Assembly: GCF_001043055.1 (NCBI RefSeq)
Contig: NZ_JYLF01000001.1
Coordinates: 248,001 to 312,000 of the forward strand
Length of the DNA stretch: 64,000 nucleotides
Direction: 5' to 3'
Source of the DNA: Pseudomonas weihenstephanensis
GTDB lineage: Bacteria > Pseudomonadota > Gammaproteobacteria > Pseudomonadales > Pseudomonadaceae
Made by a program: the position numbers and the translations under genes. Positions 17,974 through 27,496 of the stretch are shown here, piece by piece; position 1 is the stretch's first letter; each line of letters starts with the position of its first letter. The notes beneath the pieces are model-generated. The model saw only the letters and a list, made by a program, of their open reading frames with translations. It searched no databases and had not been told where the DNA came from.

Positions 17974-18300
17974 ATGAAGCTTTATCAACGCGCTGTGTTG
18001 TTGCTCAAAGTGCTGGTGTTTATAACGATCAGCAGTTCGCCAGCCTGGGCGAGCAATCCACTGACCCATCCGGCTGCTGGCGTTTCAGCGAACGGTGTTG
18101 CAGGCCCTACATTGCACGCCATCTTTAAATCGGAGTCTGAACCTGGAGACCAGGGTCAGGGCGGCAGCTCCGGGGATGATGATCAGGTTGATGGTGATGA
18201 CGACTCGGCCGACAGCGCCACGAATGACGGAGACGGCAAGACCGATCGTCAGGACGACGACAGTGTTGATCACGGCAAAGCCAGCGAAGGTCAGTACTGA
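17974..18300 (+). CDS. Small secreted Asp-rich protein, unknown function
   Basis: A 108-residue protein with a signal peptide (KLYQRAVLLLKVLVFITISS, cleaved near AWA). The remainder is low-complexity and very acidic: GDDDQVDGDDDSADS and NDGDGKTDRQDDDSVD dominate the last 55 residues. DxDxDG-like spacing recalls calcium-binding loops, but no full domain is recognisable. I chose ATG 17974 because AGGATGG is correctly spaced; an ATG four codons earlier overlaps it. It follows the nested palindrome and stands alone. Function unknown. Confidence 0.65.
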   Translation: MKLYQRAVLLLKVLVFITISSSPAWASNPLTHPAAGVSANGVAGPTLHAIFKSESEPGDQGQGGSSGDDDQVDGDDDSADSATNDGDGKTDRQDDDSVDHGKASEGQY

Positions 18301-18364
18301 GCCGAATCAAATTCACACGAGGCTCTCGACGGCCATGCCGTCGTGTAACCCAATAAGCCGAATA

Positions 18365-18396
18365 CCGAAGGCTGCGCATTCGATCGCAGCCTTCGG
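18365..18396. terminator. Hairpin between convergent genes before dppF
   Basis: A perfect 12-base inverted repeat, CCGAAGGCTGCG and CGCAGCCTTCGG, with an eight-base loop. No T-tract follows at once on either strand, so termination could be weak. It lies between the Asp-rich gene and the 3' end of dppF. Confidence 0.65.
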
Positions 18397-18415
18397 CAGC
18401 GCCTTCGAAAAACGC

Positions 18416-19390
18416 TTAGCTCTGTAGGAATTGTTCGGCGTGATGGCACGCCACTTGGCGGTTATCCAGCAGCCGTAACTCCGGCTCATGGGTGCTGCAA
18501 AAGTCGGTCGCATACGGGCAGCGCTTGTGGAAGGCGCAACCCGAGGGTGGGTTCAAAGGGTTGGGCAGTTCACCCACAATTTTGATTTTCGGCTTCAGCG
18601 GGTCCGGGTGGATGGTCGGGGTCGCCGACAGCAGCGCCTGGGTGTAAGGGTGCAGGGGGCGGGTGTAGATTTCTTCTTTTGGCCCCATCTCCACTGGGCG
18701 ACCGAGGTACATCACCAAAACCGTGTCCGCCACGTGCCGCACCACCGCCAGGTTGTGCGAGATGAACACGTAAGCGGTGTTGAACTCCTGCTGCAAGTCC
18801 ATGAACAGGTTGAGCACTTGGGCCTGAATCGACACGTCGAGGGCGGAAGTCGGTTCGTCGGCCACCAGCACTTTGGGTTGCAGCATCATGGCGCGCGCCA
18901 GGGCGATACGCTGCCGCTGGCCACCCGAGAACATGTGCGGGTAGCGCTGGTAATGCTCAGGGCGCAACCCCACTTGCTTCATCATGGCCTGCACTTTTTC
19001 CCGGCGCTCGCTGGCGCTGAGTTGGGTATTGATCAGCAGCGGCTCAGCCAGTTGATCACCGACTTTCTGGCGCGGGTTCAACGAGGCGTAAGGGCTTTGA
19101 AACACCATCTGCACGTCTTTGCGCAGTTGCTTGCGCTCGGCCTTGTTGGCGCCTGCCACCTCTTGACCGGCAATTTTCAGCGAGCCGGAGGACGGTTCTT
19201 CAATCAGCGTCAGCGCGCGGGCGAGGGTGGACTTGCCGCACCCCGACTCGCCGACCACGGCCAGGGTTTTACCGGCTTCAAGTTCAAACGACACGCCATT
19301 GAGGGCACGCACCAGGGCGTGGCCTTTGAACATGCCACGGGACACTTCGTAATGGCGGGTTAGGTCACGGGCAGTAAGAACGACAGTCAT
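18416..19390 (-). CDS. dppF: Dipeptide ABC transporter ATP-binding protein DppF
   Basis: A 324-residue ATPase of the oligo/dipeptide importer. Walker A GESGCGKST, signature FSGGQRQRIALARAM and Walker B VLVADEPTSALD are intact. The C-terminal oligopeptide-transporter extension with CAFHKRCPYATDFC contains the four-cysteine pattern seen in many Opp/Dpp ATPases. The ATG at 19390 overlaps the dppD stop by one base, with CAGGAGGTGG upstream. It is the terminal gene of the dpp operon. Confidence 0.95.
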   Translation of the reverse strand: MTVVLTARDLTRHYEVSRGMFKGHALVRALNGVSFELEAGKTLAVVGESGCGKSTLARALTLIEEPSSGSLKIAGQEVAGANKAERKQLRKDVQMVFQSPYASLNPRQKVGDQLAEPLLINTQLSASERREKVQAMMKQVGLRPEHYQRYPHMFSGGQRQRIALARAMMLQPKVLVADEPTSALDVSIQAQVLNLFMDLQQEFNTAYVFISHNLAVVRHVADTVLVMYLGRPVEMGPKEEIYTRPLHPYTQALLSATPTIHPDPLKPKIKIVGELPNPLNPPSGCAFHKRCPYATDFCSTHEPELRLLDNRQVACHHAEQFLQS

Positions 19391-20358
19391 TACGCCACCT
19401 CCTGATTCAAGGGGAAGAAGCAGCGCACCTGGCTGTGAGCTTTAGGCTCCAGCGCAGGGCGTTGTTGGCGGCATGTGTCTTGTACATACGGGCAGCGCGG
19501 CGACAGCAGGCAGCCTTGCGGGCGGTCGTAACGCCCCGGCACGATGCCGGGCAACGTCGCCAGGCGCGCAGCACCCATGCTGTGTTCCGGGATGGCTGCC
19601 AGCAAGGCTTCGCTGTACGGGTGTGCGGGCACATCAAACAGCCCCGGCACCTGACCGACTTCCACGGCTTGCCCGGCGTACATCACGCACACGCGCTGGG
19701 CGGTTTCGGCTACCACGGCCAAGTCGTGAGTGATCAGCACCAGGCCCATGTTCTGTTCGCGTTGCAGGTTAAGCAGCAAGTCCATGATCTGGGCTTGAAT
19801 GGTCACATCGAGCGCGGTGGTCGGTTCGTCCGCGATCAGCAGTTTTGGCTCTCCGGCAATAGCCATTGCGATGGCCACGCGCTGGCTCATGCCACCGGAC
19901 AGTTGGTGCGGGTAGGCGTCCATGCGGCTGGCGGCGCCGGGTATTTCGACTTTTTCCAATAGCTCGATGGCGCGCTTGCGTGCGGCTTTGCCGGACATTT
20001 TCAGGTGCAGGCGCAGCACTTCTTCAATTTGAAAGCCCACGGTGTAACTGGGGTTGAGCGCGGTCATCGGGTCCTGAAAGACCATCGCCATGTCTTTGCC
20101 GACGATTTTGCGGCGTTGACGGGCGCTGAGGCTCAGCATGTTTTGGCCGTCGAAGTTCAGCGCGTCGGCGGTGACGATGCCGGGGTGCTCGATCAGCCCC
20201 ATCAGCGCCATCATGGTCACGGATTTGCCCGATCCCGACTCGCCAACGATGGCCAATACTTCGCCTTTATCCACCGACACACTCAAGCCGTCGACCACCG
20301 GCACCGCGTTGGCGTCGCCAAAACGGACGTTGAGATTCTTGATTTCTAACAGTGACAT
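19390..20358 (-). CDS. dppD: Dipeptide ABC transporter ATP-binding protein DppD
   Basis: A 322-residue partner ATPase of DppF. Walker [10 protein letters not shown], signature [15 protein letters not shown] and Walker [13 protein letters not shown] are visible, and the C-terminus has the [14 protein letters not shown] cysteine region. Start ATG 20358 is preceded by GAGGAGA; a longer upstream frame overlaps dppC. The stop is shared by one base with the dppF start, indicating translational coupling. Confidence 0.95.
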   Translation of the reverse strand: MSLLEIKNLNVRFGDANAVPVVDGLSVSVDKGEVLAIVGESGSGKSVTMMALMGLIEHPGIVTADALNFDGQNMLSLSARQRRKIVGKDMAMVFQDPMTALNPSYTVGFQIEEVLRLHLKMSGKAARKRAIELLEKVEIPGAASRMDAYPHQLSGGMSQRVAIAMAIAGEPKLLIADEPTTALDVTIQAQIMDLLLNLQREQNMGLVLITHDLAVVAETAQRVCVMYAGQAVEVGQVPGLFDVPAHPYSEALLAAIPEHSMGAARLATLPGIVPGRYDRPQGCLLSPRCPYVQDTCRQQRPALEPKAHSQVRCFFPLNQEVA

Positions 20359-20368
20359 GTGAATCTCC

Positions 20369-21283
20369 TCAGGCGGCGTTCTTGAGTTTCGGGTCCAGCG
20401 CATCGCGCAGGCCGTCGCCCATCAGGTTGATTGCCAGCACGCTGAGCAAAATGGTCAAACCGGGCAGGCTGACGACCCACCACGCACGCTCGATGTAGTC
20501 GCGAGCCGAGGCCAGCATCGTGCCCCACTCCGGCGTCGGCGGTTGTACGCCAAGGCCCAGGAAGCCCAGGGCTGCGGCATCGAGGATCGCCGAGGAGAAG
20601 CTCAACGTGGCCTGAACGATCAGTGGCGCCATGCAGTTGGGCAGCACGGTGATGAACATCAGGCGTGGCAAGCTGGCACCGGCCAGACGCGCAGCGGTCA
20701 CGTAGTCGCGGTTCAGTTCGCCCATCACCGCCGCCCGGGTCAGGCGCACATAAGAGGGCAGAGAGACCACGGCAATCGCGATCACGGTGTTGATCAGGCC
20801 AGGGCCGAGGATGGCGACAATCGCTACCGCCAGCAGCAAGGAGGGCAGGGCCAGCATGATGTCCATCAAGCGCATGATGCCGGGGCCGAGGAAGCGCGGG
20901 AAAAACCCGGCAAACAGGCCCAGGATCACGCCCGGAATCAGCGAGATCACCACCGATGACAAGCCGATCAGCAAGGACAGGCGCGAGCCTTCGATCAGTC
21001 GGGACAGCAGGTCACGGCCCAGCTCGTCAGTGCCGAGCAAAAACTGCATCTGCCCGCCTTCAAGCCACGCCGGTGGCGTCAGCAGGAAGTCCCGGTATTG
21101 CTCGCTGGGGTTGTGCGGGGCAACCCACGGCGCAAACAGCGCGCAGAACACGATGATGCTCATGAAAATCAGCCCGGCCACGGCGCCCTTGTTGCGTGAA
21201 AACGCGTGCCAGAATTCTTTGTAAGGCGAGGGATAAAGCAGGCTTTGATCCACCGCAGTCGCGGGTGTAGGTGTGGTAGTCAT
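20369..21283 (-). CDS. dppC: Dipeptide ABC transporter permease DppC
   Basis: A 304-residue inner-membrane permease. It has a cytosolic N-terminus, then a first helix ([22 protein letters not shown]), the [21 protein letters not shown] signature of DppC/OppC, and later the EAA loop region ([17 protein letters not shown]). Start at ATG 21283 leaves a 10-bp gap from dppB; the in-frame upstream ATG at 21325 would overlap dppB by 32 bp. Works with DppB as the transmembrane channel. Confidence 0.94.
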   Translation of the reverse strand: MTTTPTPATAVDQSLLYPSPYKEFWHAFSRNKGAVAGLIFMSIIVFCALFAPWVAPHNPSEQYRDFLLTPPAWLEGGQMQFLLGTDELGRDLLSRLIEGSRLSLLIGLSSVVISLIPGVILGLFAGFFPRFLGPGIMRLMDIMLALPSLLLAVAIVAILGPGLINTVIAIAVVSLPSYVRLTRAAVMGELNRDYVTAARLAGASLPRLMFITVLPNCMAPLIVQATLSFSSAILDAAALGFLGLGVQPPTPEWGTMLASARDYIERAWWVVSLPGLTILLSVLAINLMGDGLRDALDPKLKNAA

Positions 21284-21293
21284 GGTCAGGATC

Positions 21294-22304
21294 TCAGCGC
21301 TGGTGGCGGATGCGTGGGTTGGCAAAGCCGTAGAGGATGTCCACCACGAAGTTGACCAGAATCACCAGGCAGGCGATTAACAGGATGCCGTTTTGCACCA
21401 CGGGATAGTCGCGGGCGCCAATGGCTTCGATCAGCCATTTACCGATGCCGGGCCACGAGAAGATGGTTTCGGTCAGTACGGCGCCGGCCAGCAGGGTGCC
21501 GACTTGCAGGCCGACCACGGTAAGCACCGGGATCAGGGCATTGCGCAGGCCGTGCACAAACACCACGCGTGCGGGCGACAGGCCTTTGGCGCGGGCGGTG
21601 CGAATGTAATCTTCGCGCAGCACTTCGAGCATCGAAGAGCGGGTCATGCGCGCAATCACTGCCAGCGGGATGGTGCCGAGCACAATCGCAGGCAGGATCA
21701 TGTGGTGCAGCGCGTCCCAGAAGGCTTCGGGTTCGTCGCTGAGCAGGGTGTCGATGAGCATGAAGCCGGTCTTGGGCTCGATGTCATACAGCAGGTCGAT
21801 GCGTCCTGACACGGGGGTCCAGCCCAGGCTCACCGAGAAGAACATGATGAGAATCAACCCCCACCAGAAAATCGGCATGGAGTAACCCGCCAGGGAGATG
21901 CCCATCACCCCGTGGTCAAACAGTGAGCCTCGCTTCAAAGCGGCGATGACCCCGGCCAGCAGTCCGAGAATGCCTGCAAACAACAGGGCGGCCATCGACA
22001 GTTCCAGGGTGGCGGGGAACAGCGCAGAAAATTCGGTCCACACGCTTTCACGGGTTCTCAACGATTCGCCCAAATCGCCATGGGCGAGTTTGGTCACGTA
22101 GTCGAAATACTGTTCGTAGAGTGGCTTGTTCAGGCCCAAACGCTCCATGGCCTGTGCATGCATCTCTGGATCGACCCGACGTTCACCCATCATGACTTCG
22201 ACCGGGTCGCCGGGGATCATGCGGATCAGGGCGAAGGTCAGCAAGGTGATGCCGAAGAACGTAGGGATCAATAGCCCTATTCGGCGGGCAATAAAACTAA
22301 ACAT
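21294..22304 (-). CDS. dppB: Dipeptide ABC transporter permease DppB
   Basis: A 336-residue permease with six predicted membrane helices, the first at FSFIARRIGLLIPTFFGITL. The EAA-type loop (EDYIRTARAKGLSPARVVFVHGLRNAL) is intact and defines the docking site for DppD/DppF. The gene lies 75 bp downstream of the nearest binding-protein gene, with a hairpin (22339-22366) in between. Confidence 0.95.
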   Translation of the reverse strand: MFSFIARRIGLLIPTFFGITLLTFALIRMIPGDPVEVMMGERRVDPEMHAQAMERLGLNKPLYEQYFDYVTKLAHGDLGESLRTRESVWTEFSALFPATLELSMAALLFAGILGLLAGVIAALKRGSLFDHGVMGISLAGYSMPIFWWGLILIMFFSVSLGWTPVSGRIDLLYDIEPKTGFMLIDTLLSDEPEAFWDALHHMILPAIVLGTIPLAVIARMTRSSMLEVLREDYIRTARAKGLSPARVVFVHGLRNALIPVLTVVGLQVGTLLAGAVLTETIFSWPGIGKWLIEAIGARDYPVVQNGILLIACLVILVNFVVDILYGFANPRIRHQR

Positions 22305-22338
22305 CGTGTGGTGTACCTCATCAGCCGGTTAGGCAGGA

Positions 22339-22366
22339 CCGCCAGGGTTCGGGTGAACGCTGGCGG
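22339..22366 (-). terminator. Intercistronic hairpin between dppA and dppB
   Basis: CCGCCAG and CTGGCGG form a stem, with GTTC/GAAC as a second short pair inside. It lies between a binding-protein gene and the membrane components. Such hairpins often lower downstream expression or protect the upstream mRNA, which would give excess binding protein; that effect is inferred. Confidence 0.55.
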
Positions 22367-22379
22367 GTGTTTTATTGTT

Positions 22380-23975
22380 CTACTTCACCTGGGTGGTGGC
22401 AAAGTTGTTATTGGTCAGCGGGCTAAGGATGTAGCCCTCGACGTTGCTGCGTCTGGCAGTAAAGAGCATGGGGTGTACGACGTTGATCCAGGGTTGGTCC
22501 TGGTTGAAGAGCACCTGTGCCTGTTCATAGAGTGCCGCTCTTTCGGCGGGTTCAGTGATGTTACGGGCTTTGGTGATCAGCGCCTCGAAGTCTTTGTTGC
22601 ACCAGCGCGCGTAGTTTTCACCATTTTTGGCGGCATCGCAGCTGAGCAGCGGGGTCAGGAAGTTGTCCGGGTCGCCGTTGTCGCCGCCCCAGCCGGTGGA
22701 CACCAGATCATGTTCGCCATTTTTGGCGCGCTTGAGCATCTCACCCCATTCCATGACCCGAATGTCCAGTTTGAGGCCGATCTTCGCCAGGTCTGATTGC
22801 AGCAACTGCGCGCCGAGCATCGGGTTGGGGTTAGTCGGCCCGCCGCCGTTACGGGTAAACAGGGTAAAAACCTGACCTTCGGGTACTCCGGCTTCTTTGA
22901 GCAGGGCGCGGGCTTTGTCGAGGTCGCGGGGCGGGCTTTTGATCGAGGTGTTAAACCCCAGCATCGTCGGCGGGTACGGGTTGACGGCGGTGATCGCGTT
23001 GCCTTTACCGTGAACGGTATTGAGGTAGGTTTCTTTGTCGAAGGCCATGTCGATGGCTTTGCGCACGCGCACATCGTCCAGGTATTTGTGGCGGGTGTTC
23101 ATGGCGATGTAGCTGGTCATCAGCGCCGCCATCTCGTCGACTTTCAGGTTCGGGTCTTTCTTGATGTTGTTGACTTCATCGGGCTTGGGGTACAGCGCAA
23201 TCTGGCATTCGTTGGCCTTGAGTTTTTGCAGGCGCACGTTGCTGTCGGTGGTCACCGCGAAGATCAGCACATCACTCGCCGGCTTGCCCCGGAAGTATTC
23301 GGGGTTGGCCTTGAAGCGCACCTGCGCATCCTTGTTGTAGCGCACAAAAATAAACGGGCCGGTGCCGATCGGCTTGCTGTTCAGTTCGCTGGTTTTACCC
23401 GACCTGAGCAACTGGTCGGCGTATTCGGCGGAATAGATGGAGTTGAACGGCATGGCGATGTCCCGCAGAAACGGCGACTCGGCATGGTTGAGCGTGATTT
23501 TCACGGTCATGTCGTCAACTTTGTCCACACTCTTGAGCAGGTTTTTAAAGCCCATGCTTTCAAAGTAGGGATAGCCGACCAGCGATTTGTCGTGCCAGGG
23601 GTGGTTTGGGTCCAGCTGGCGCTGAAAACTCCAGATCACGTCATCGGCGTTCAGGGTGCGGGTCGGTTTGAAATAGTCGGTGGTGTGAAACTTGACGCCG
23701 GGGCGCAGGTAAAAGGTGTATTCAAGTCCGTCGGGGCTGATGTCCCAGCGCTCGGCGAGGGCAGGCTCAACGTCTGTAGTGCCGGGTTTGAAATCGGCCA
23801 GGCGATTGAGGATGGTTTCAGCCGAGGCATCGGCGGTCACGGCGGTGGTGTATTGAACGATGTCGAAGCCTTCAGGGCTGGCTTCGGTGCACACCACCAA
23901 CGACTTGGCGCAAACACTGACAGCGGTGCTGAGCAATGCCACGGCAAGGGCAGTGCGTAGTGGAAGTCGTTTCAT
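22380..23975 (-). CDS. dppA: Dipeptide-binding protein, DppA family (copy next to dppB)
   Basis: A 531-residue periplasmic solute-binding protein of the SBP_bac_5 family. The signal peptide starts MKRLPLRTALAVALLSTAVS and is cleaved near VCA. The mature N-terminus KSLVVCTEASPEGFD, the DNFLTPLLSCDA segment and the paired cysteines are typical of DppA. The ATG at 23975 follows a GAGAGGG sequence. It belongs to the same strand as dppBCDF and is probably the proximal binding protein of the operon. It is the most diverged of the three DppA-like proteins here (CTEASPEGFD against CSEGSPAGFD in the other two). Confidence 0.93.
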   Translation of the reverse strand: MKRLPLRTALAVALLSTAVSVCAKSLVVCTEASPEGFDIVQYTTAVTADASAETILNRLADFKPGTTDVEPALAERWDISPDGLEYTFYLRPGVKFHTTDYFKPTRTLNADDVIWSFQRQLDPNHPWHDKSLVGYPYFESMGFKNLLKSVDKVDDMTVKITLNHAESPFLRDIAMPFNSIYSAEYADQLLRSGKTSELNSKPIGTGPFIFVRYNKDAQVRFKANPEYFRGKPASDVLIFAVTTDSNVRLQKLKANECQIALYPKPDEVNNIKKDPNLKVDEMAALMTSYIAMNTRHKYLDDVRVRKAIDMAFDKETYLNTVHGKGNAITAVNPYPPTMLGFNTSIKSPPRDLDKARALLKEAGVPEGQVFTLFTRNGGGPTNPNPMLGAQLLQSDLAKIGLKLDIRVMEWGEMLKRAKNGEHDLVSTGWGGDNGDPDNFLTPLLSCDAAKNGENYARWCNKDFEALITKARNITEPAERAALYEQAQVLFNQDQPWINVVHPMLFTARRSNVEGYILSPLTNNNFATTQVK

Positions 23976-24008
23976 GGCTACCCTCTCCAATCGGTTGAAT
24001 TTGCGTTG

Positions 24009-24043
24009 CGCCAATGCCTGTGTGCGAGCAACAGGCATTGGCG
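24009..24043 (-). terminator. Hairpin after the OprD-family porin gene
   Basis: CGCCAATGCCTGT and ACAGGCATTGGCG form a perfect 13-base stem with a nine-base loop, ending 8 bp before the porin stop. No T-run follows, so it may be an attenuator or mRNA-stability element. Confidence 0.65.
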
Positions 24044-24051
24044 CGGCAGGG

Positions 24052-25434
24052 TTAAAGGATGTTGAACGGAATGGTGGTGACCACACGGAACTCGTTGATG
24101 TTGCCGTCAGACTGGAATTTGCTGGCGCGGTGCGTGGTGTAGGTGGCGCGAATCGCGGTGGCTTTCAGTGGACCGCTTTGAATCGCATAGGACGTGCCAA
24201 TGCTGTACTCGGAGTGGTCTTCGCCGTCCATTTTCTTCACGTCGTAGGCGGTGCCTTTGTATTTGGTGCCGTCAATGTCAAAGCCACGCGCATGGTAGGC
24301 GTTGAATTTCAGGCCCGGCACGCCGTACTGCGCCATGTTGATGCTGTACGCCAACTGCACCGATTTTTCGTTCGGGCCGTTGAAGTCAGACAACAGGGAG
24401 TTGGCCAGGTAAATACCGTTGGTTTCGTGCAGGTAGTCGAAGTACTCGTCACCGATCACTTGCTGGTACGACAGGGTAACGGTATGCGCCTGGTGAGTCA
24501 GGCCGAAGGCCAGGCTGAAGGTATCGTTGTTGATATCCCCCATGGCCTTGCTGCCGGTGTCGATGGTTTTGTAGTAGTTGAGGTTGGTGTTGAGCCCCAG
24601 TACCGCGTTGTCGCCCAGGTCGTGCACCGCGCCAAAGTAGTACTGGTTCCAGAAGTCTTCAACGTGGGTGGCATAGAGCGAGGTTTTCAGGCTCTTGAAC
24701 GGCTGGTAGTTGAGGCCGGCCACGCTGGCGCGGTCAGTGGTGACCTTGGCGCTGTCGCTGTATTCCGAGCGAAACTTCTTCAGGCCTTGCTCGGTGCGCG
24801 GCGATACGCGGTCGAAGGAGCCAGCGTCGAACGACAGGTTGTTGAACTCTTCACTGTGCAGCCCTACCCCCTGGAAGCTGGAAGGCAGTGCGCGGTTTCC
24901 GATCACATCGATGGTTGGGCTGCTGAAGTTCTGTCGGCCCACCACCAGTGTGGTGTTGGACACGCGTGCCTGAAGGTTCGCCAGGCCCAGCTTGCTCCAC
25001 TGGCCAACGGCATCGCCATCACTGTGGGTCAGGGTGCGGTTGTTTTTACCGGCGATGTCACCGACATCACGGTCCAGCGCAATGGCGTTGTAGGCCGCCA
25101 CTTGGGTTTTGAAACCCACGGTGCCCTGGGTGAAGCCCGAGCTGTAATCAATGATGGTGCCTTGCACCCAGTTGATCCGGCGCGGTGTGGTTTTTTCCAC
25201 GCCGTGGTCGTTGTAGGTGAAACGGCCGTTGTTGCGCTTCAGTTCGTTGGCGTACCAGTTGCGCGTTGTACCGCCCAGGCTTTGGCCTTCAACGAATCCG
25301 CTGGCTTCGCTTTGGCTGCTGGCACCGGTTTTGACTTCGGTGGGCACAAACGCCTGGCTCATCTCTTCTGCTTGTGCCATCGCCGCAAGGCTGCTGATGG
25401 ATAAAGCGAGTAACGCGCTGCTTGTGACTCTCAT
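24052..25434 (-). CDS. opdP: OprD-family outer-membrane porin (OpdP-like, peptide uptake)
   Basis: A 460-residue OprD-family porin with signal peptide MRVTSSALLALSISSLAAMA. The body shows the family pattern: an N-terminal EGQSLGG...NWYANELKRNNG motif, then amphipathic beta strands ending VVTTIPFNIL. It lies among dpp binding-protein genes in the same position as P. aeruginosa opdP (PA4501), a glycine-glutamate/dipeptide porin. By context it admits dipeptides across the outer membrane to the DppA proteins. Substrate specificity is inferred. Confidence 0.9.
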   Translation of the reverse strand: MRVTSSALLALSISSLAAMAQAEEMSQAFVPTEVKTGASSQSEASGFVEGQSLGGTTRNWYANELKRNNGRFTYNDHGVEKTTPRRINWVQGTIIDYSSGFTQGTVGFKTQVAAYNAIALDRDVGDIAGKNNRTLTHSDGDAVGQWSKLGLANLQARVSNTTLVVGRQNFSSPTIDVIGNRALPSSFQGVGLHSEEFNNLSFDAGSFDRVSPRTEQGLKKFRSEYSDSAKVTTDRASVAGLNYQPFKSLKTSLYATHVEDFWNQYYFGAVHDLGDNAVLGLNTNLNYYKTIDTGSKAMGDINNDTFSLAFGLTHQAHTVTLSYQQVIGDEYFDYLHETNGIYLANSLLSDFNGPNEKSVQLAYSINMAQYGVPGLKFNAYHARGFDIDGTKYKGTAYDVKKMDGEDHSEYSIGTSYAIQSGPLKATAIRATYTTHRASKFQSDGNINEFRVVTTIPFNIL

Positions 25435-25551
25435 GGTTGAGGCTCCTCTGCTTCTTTTTTATTGCCGCTCTTTATGTGTTGAGCTGGCTGTTGTGGAACG
25501 AGTTTGAGCACTGCAAACGTTTGCTTGCGACCACTTGGCCGCAGTGTTCAA

Positions 25552-25572
25552 CAGGCCGCCCCATGCGGCCTG
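25552..25572 (-). terminator. Hairpin after the second dppA-like gene
   Basis: CAGGCCGC and GCGGCCTG pair around CCCAT, 27 bp beyond the stop codon of the gene at 25600. No strong T-run. Confidence 0.5.
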
Positions 25573-25599
25573 ATGACACGGACAAACGCGGGATAAGGG

Positions 25600-27198
25600 T
25601 TAGTCGTCGATACTCACGCCGGAGAAGGCGTTACGGCCAAACGGGCTCACGGTAAAACCCTGCACTTTGGCACTCAGCGGCTGGTTAACCGTGGAGTGGG
25701 CAATGGGTGTGATCGGCACTTGTTGCTTGAGCAGTTGCTGGGCTTGCTTGTAGAGCACCGTGCGCTGATCGCGGTCGGTCACGATCTTGGCGTTCTTGAC
25801 CAGGGTGTCGTACTCCTTGTTGCACCACATGGAGTAGTTGTTGCCGCCAATCGCGTCGCAGTTGTAGAGCGTGCCGAGCCAGTTGTCCGGGTCACCGTTG
25901 TCACCGGTCCAGCCAATCAGGCTGATGTCATGTTCGCCATTTTTGGTGCGTTTGATGTACTCGCCCCATTCGTAGCTGACGATCTTGACCTTAAGCCCGA
26001 TCTTGCCCCAGTCCGATTGCAGCATTTCGGCCATCAGCTTGGCGTTGGGGTTGTATGGACGCTGTACGGGCATGGCCCACAGGGTAATTTCTGTGCCTTC
26101 CTTGACCCCGGCAGCCTTGAGCATCTCTTTGGCTTTTTCGGGGTTGTAGGGCGCGTCTTTGATGGTGTCGTCATACGACCACTGGGTGGGCGGCATGGCG
26201 TTGACTGCTTTCTGCCCCGCGCCCTGATACACGGCGGTCAGGATGCTGTCTTTGTTGACGGCCATGTCCAGTGCTTGACGCACCTGAAGCTGGTCGAAGG
26301 GTTTATGCCGCACGTTGTAGGCGATGTAACCGAGGTTGAAACCGGGCTTTTCGATGACCTGAAGTTTGGGGTCTTGCTTGAGGCTGGCAACGTCGGCCGG
26401 ACGTGGGTTGAGCGAGACCTGGCACTCGTTTTTACGCAGTTTTTGCATGCGTGCCGAGGCGTCGGTGTTGATCGAGAAAATCAGGTTGTCGAGTTTGACC
26501 TGGCTCGGGTCCCAATAGTCCTTGTTGGCCGCGTAGCGGATGTTCGAGTCTTTTTGATAACGCTGAAACACGTAAGGCCCGGTGCCCACCGGCTTTTGGT
26601 TGATGTCGCTGGGCTTGCCTTCCTTGAGCAGCTGGTCGGCGTATTCGGCCGACAAAATCGAGGCAAAGCTCATGGCGATGTTCTGGATGAACGCGGCGTC
26701 GACCGAGTTGAGCGTGATGACAACCGTCATTGGGTCGGTTTTTTCAACGCGCGCGATGTTCTTGTCCAGGCTCATGCTGCTGAAGTAGGGGAACTCGGTG
26801 GGGTACGCCTTACGAAACGGGTGGTCACGATTGAGCATGCGGTTGTAGGTAAACAGCACGTCATCGGCGTTGAAATCGCGGGTCGGGGTAAACCATTTAG
26901 TGGTGTGATACTTCACACCGGGACGCAGATGGAAGGTGTAGGTCAGGCCGTCTTCGGAAATGTCCCAGCGGGTGGCCAGTGCCGGCCCTGCTGCGGTGCC
27001 GCCTTTTTCAAACTCGGCGAGGCGGTTGTAAATCGGTTCGGCCGCATCGTTATCGGTGGCGGTGGTGTATTGCGCGGTGTCAAAGCCGGCCGGGCTGCCT
27101 TCGGAGCAGAACACCAGGCTGTTGGCGGCATGGGCCAAGGGGCTGCCGGCAAGGACGCCAGCGCTGAGCAGAACCGATAAAACCAGAGGATTACGCAT
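25600..27198 (-). CDS. Dipeptide-binding protein, DppA family (second copy)
   Basis: A 532-residue periplasmic solute-binding protein (SBP_bac_5). The signal peptide MRNPLVLSVLLSAGVLAGSPLAHA is cleaved before ANSLVFCSEGSPAGFD. The DNWLGTLYNCDA segment and cysteine pair are kept. I chose ATG 27198 because the signal peptide follows it. It is much closer to the gene at 27497 than to that at 22380. It corresponds in position to dppA3 of P. aeruginosa, next to opdP; that assignment is not certain. Confidence 0.9.
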   Translation of the reverse strand: MRNPLVLSVLLSAGVLAGSPLAHAANSLVFCSEGSPAGFDTAQYTTATDNDAAEPIYNRLAEFEKGGTAAGPALATRWDISEDGLTYTFHLRPGVKYHTTKWFTPTRDFNADDVLFTYNRMLNRDHPFRKAYPTEFPYFSSMSLDKNIARVEKTDPMTVVITLNSVDAAFIQNIAMSFASILSAEYADQLLKEGKPSDINQKPVGTGPYVFQRYQKDSNIRYAANKDYWDPSQVKLDNLIFSINTDASARMQKLRKNECQVSLNPRPADVASLKQDPKLQVIEKPGFNLGYIAYNVRHKPFDQLQVRQALDMAVNKDSILTAVYQGAGQKAVNAMPPTQWSYDDTIKDAPYNPEKAKEMLKAAGVKEGTEITLWAMPVQRPYNPNAKLMAEMLQSDWGKIGLKVKIVSYEWGEYIKRTKNGEHDISLIGWTGDNGDPDNWLGTLYNCDAIGGNNYSMWCNKEYDTLVKNAKIVTDRDQRTVLYKQAQQLLKQQVPITPIAHSTVNQPLSAKVQGFTVSPFGRNAFSGVSIDD

Positions 27199-27460
27199 AG
27201 CGTTCCGAGTCCTTTTTCTTGTTTTTGTGTCCTGAGTGCTGCACGTACGGGCCAACACACTCAAGGCGTCGATACCATCCACTACGGTTTGACTCCCGGC
27301 GCTGTTCGCAGGTGGCTCAAAGACGTTAAGAGGTCAAAGAGCCGCCGTAAATGCGTCGGGCCTGACAGGTGCGTAGGAAATGTCTCGGCGTCCTATAGCT
27401 TTATCTGTAGTACAGAGTGGCTTAAGGATGAAGGGGATTTCCGCCGTCCTGGCAGATAAG

Positions 27461-27486
27461 TGAATGCGGCATACAGGCCGCATTCA
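27461..27486 (-). terminator. Hairpin after the third dppA-like gene
   Basis: TGAATGCGGC and GCCGCATTCA form a perfect ten-base stem around ATACAG, 10 bp beyond the stop at 27497. A terminator or stabilising stem; no T-run. Confidence 0.6.
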
Positions 27487-27496
27487 CCGGTCCTTT

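Noticed and set aside
23860..25404. A 514-codon plus-strand frame opposite opdP
   Set aside because: Same reason; the minus strand encodes a recognisable OprD porin with signal peptide.
25696..27180. A 494-codon plus-strand open frame opposite the second dppA-like gene
   Set aside because: It is the shadow of a well-supported solute-binding protein; high GC at third positions keeps antisense frames open. It has no family features and many Val/Gly/His residues typical of such shadows.
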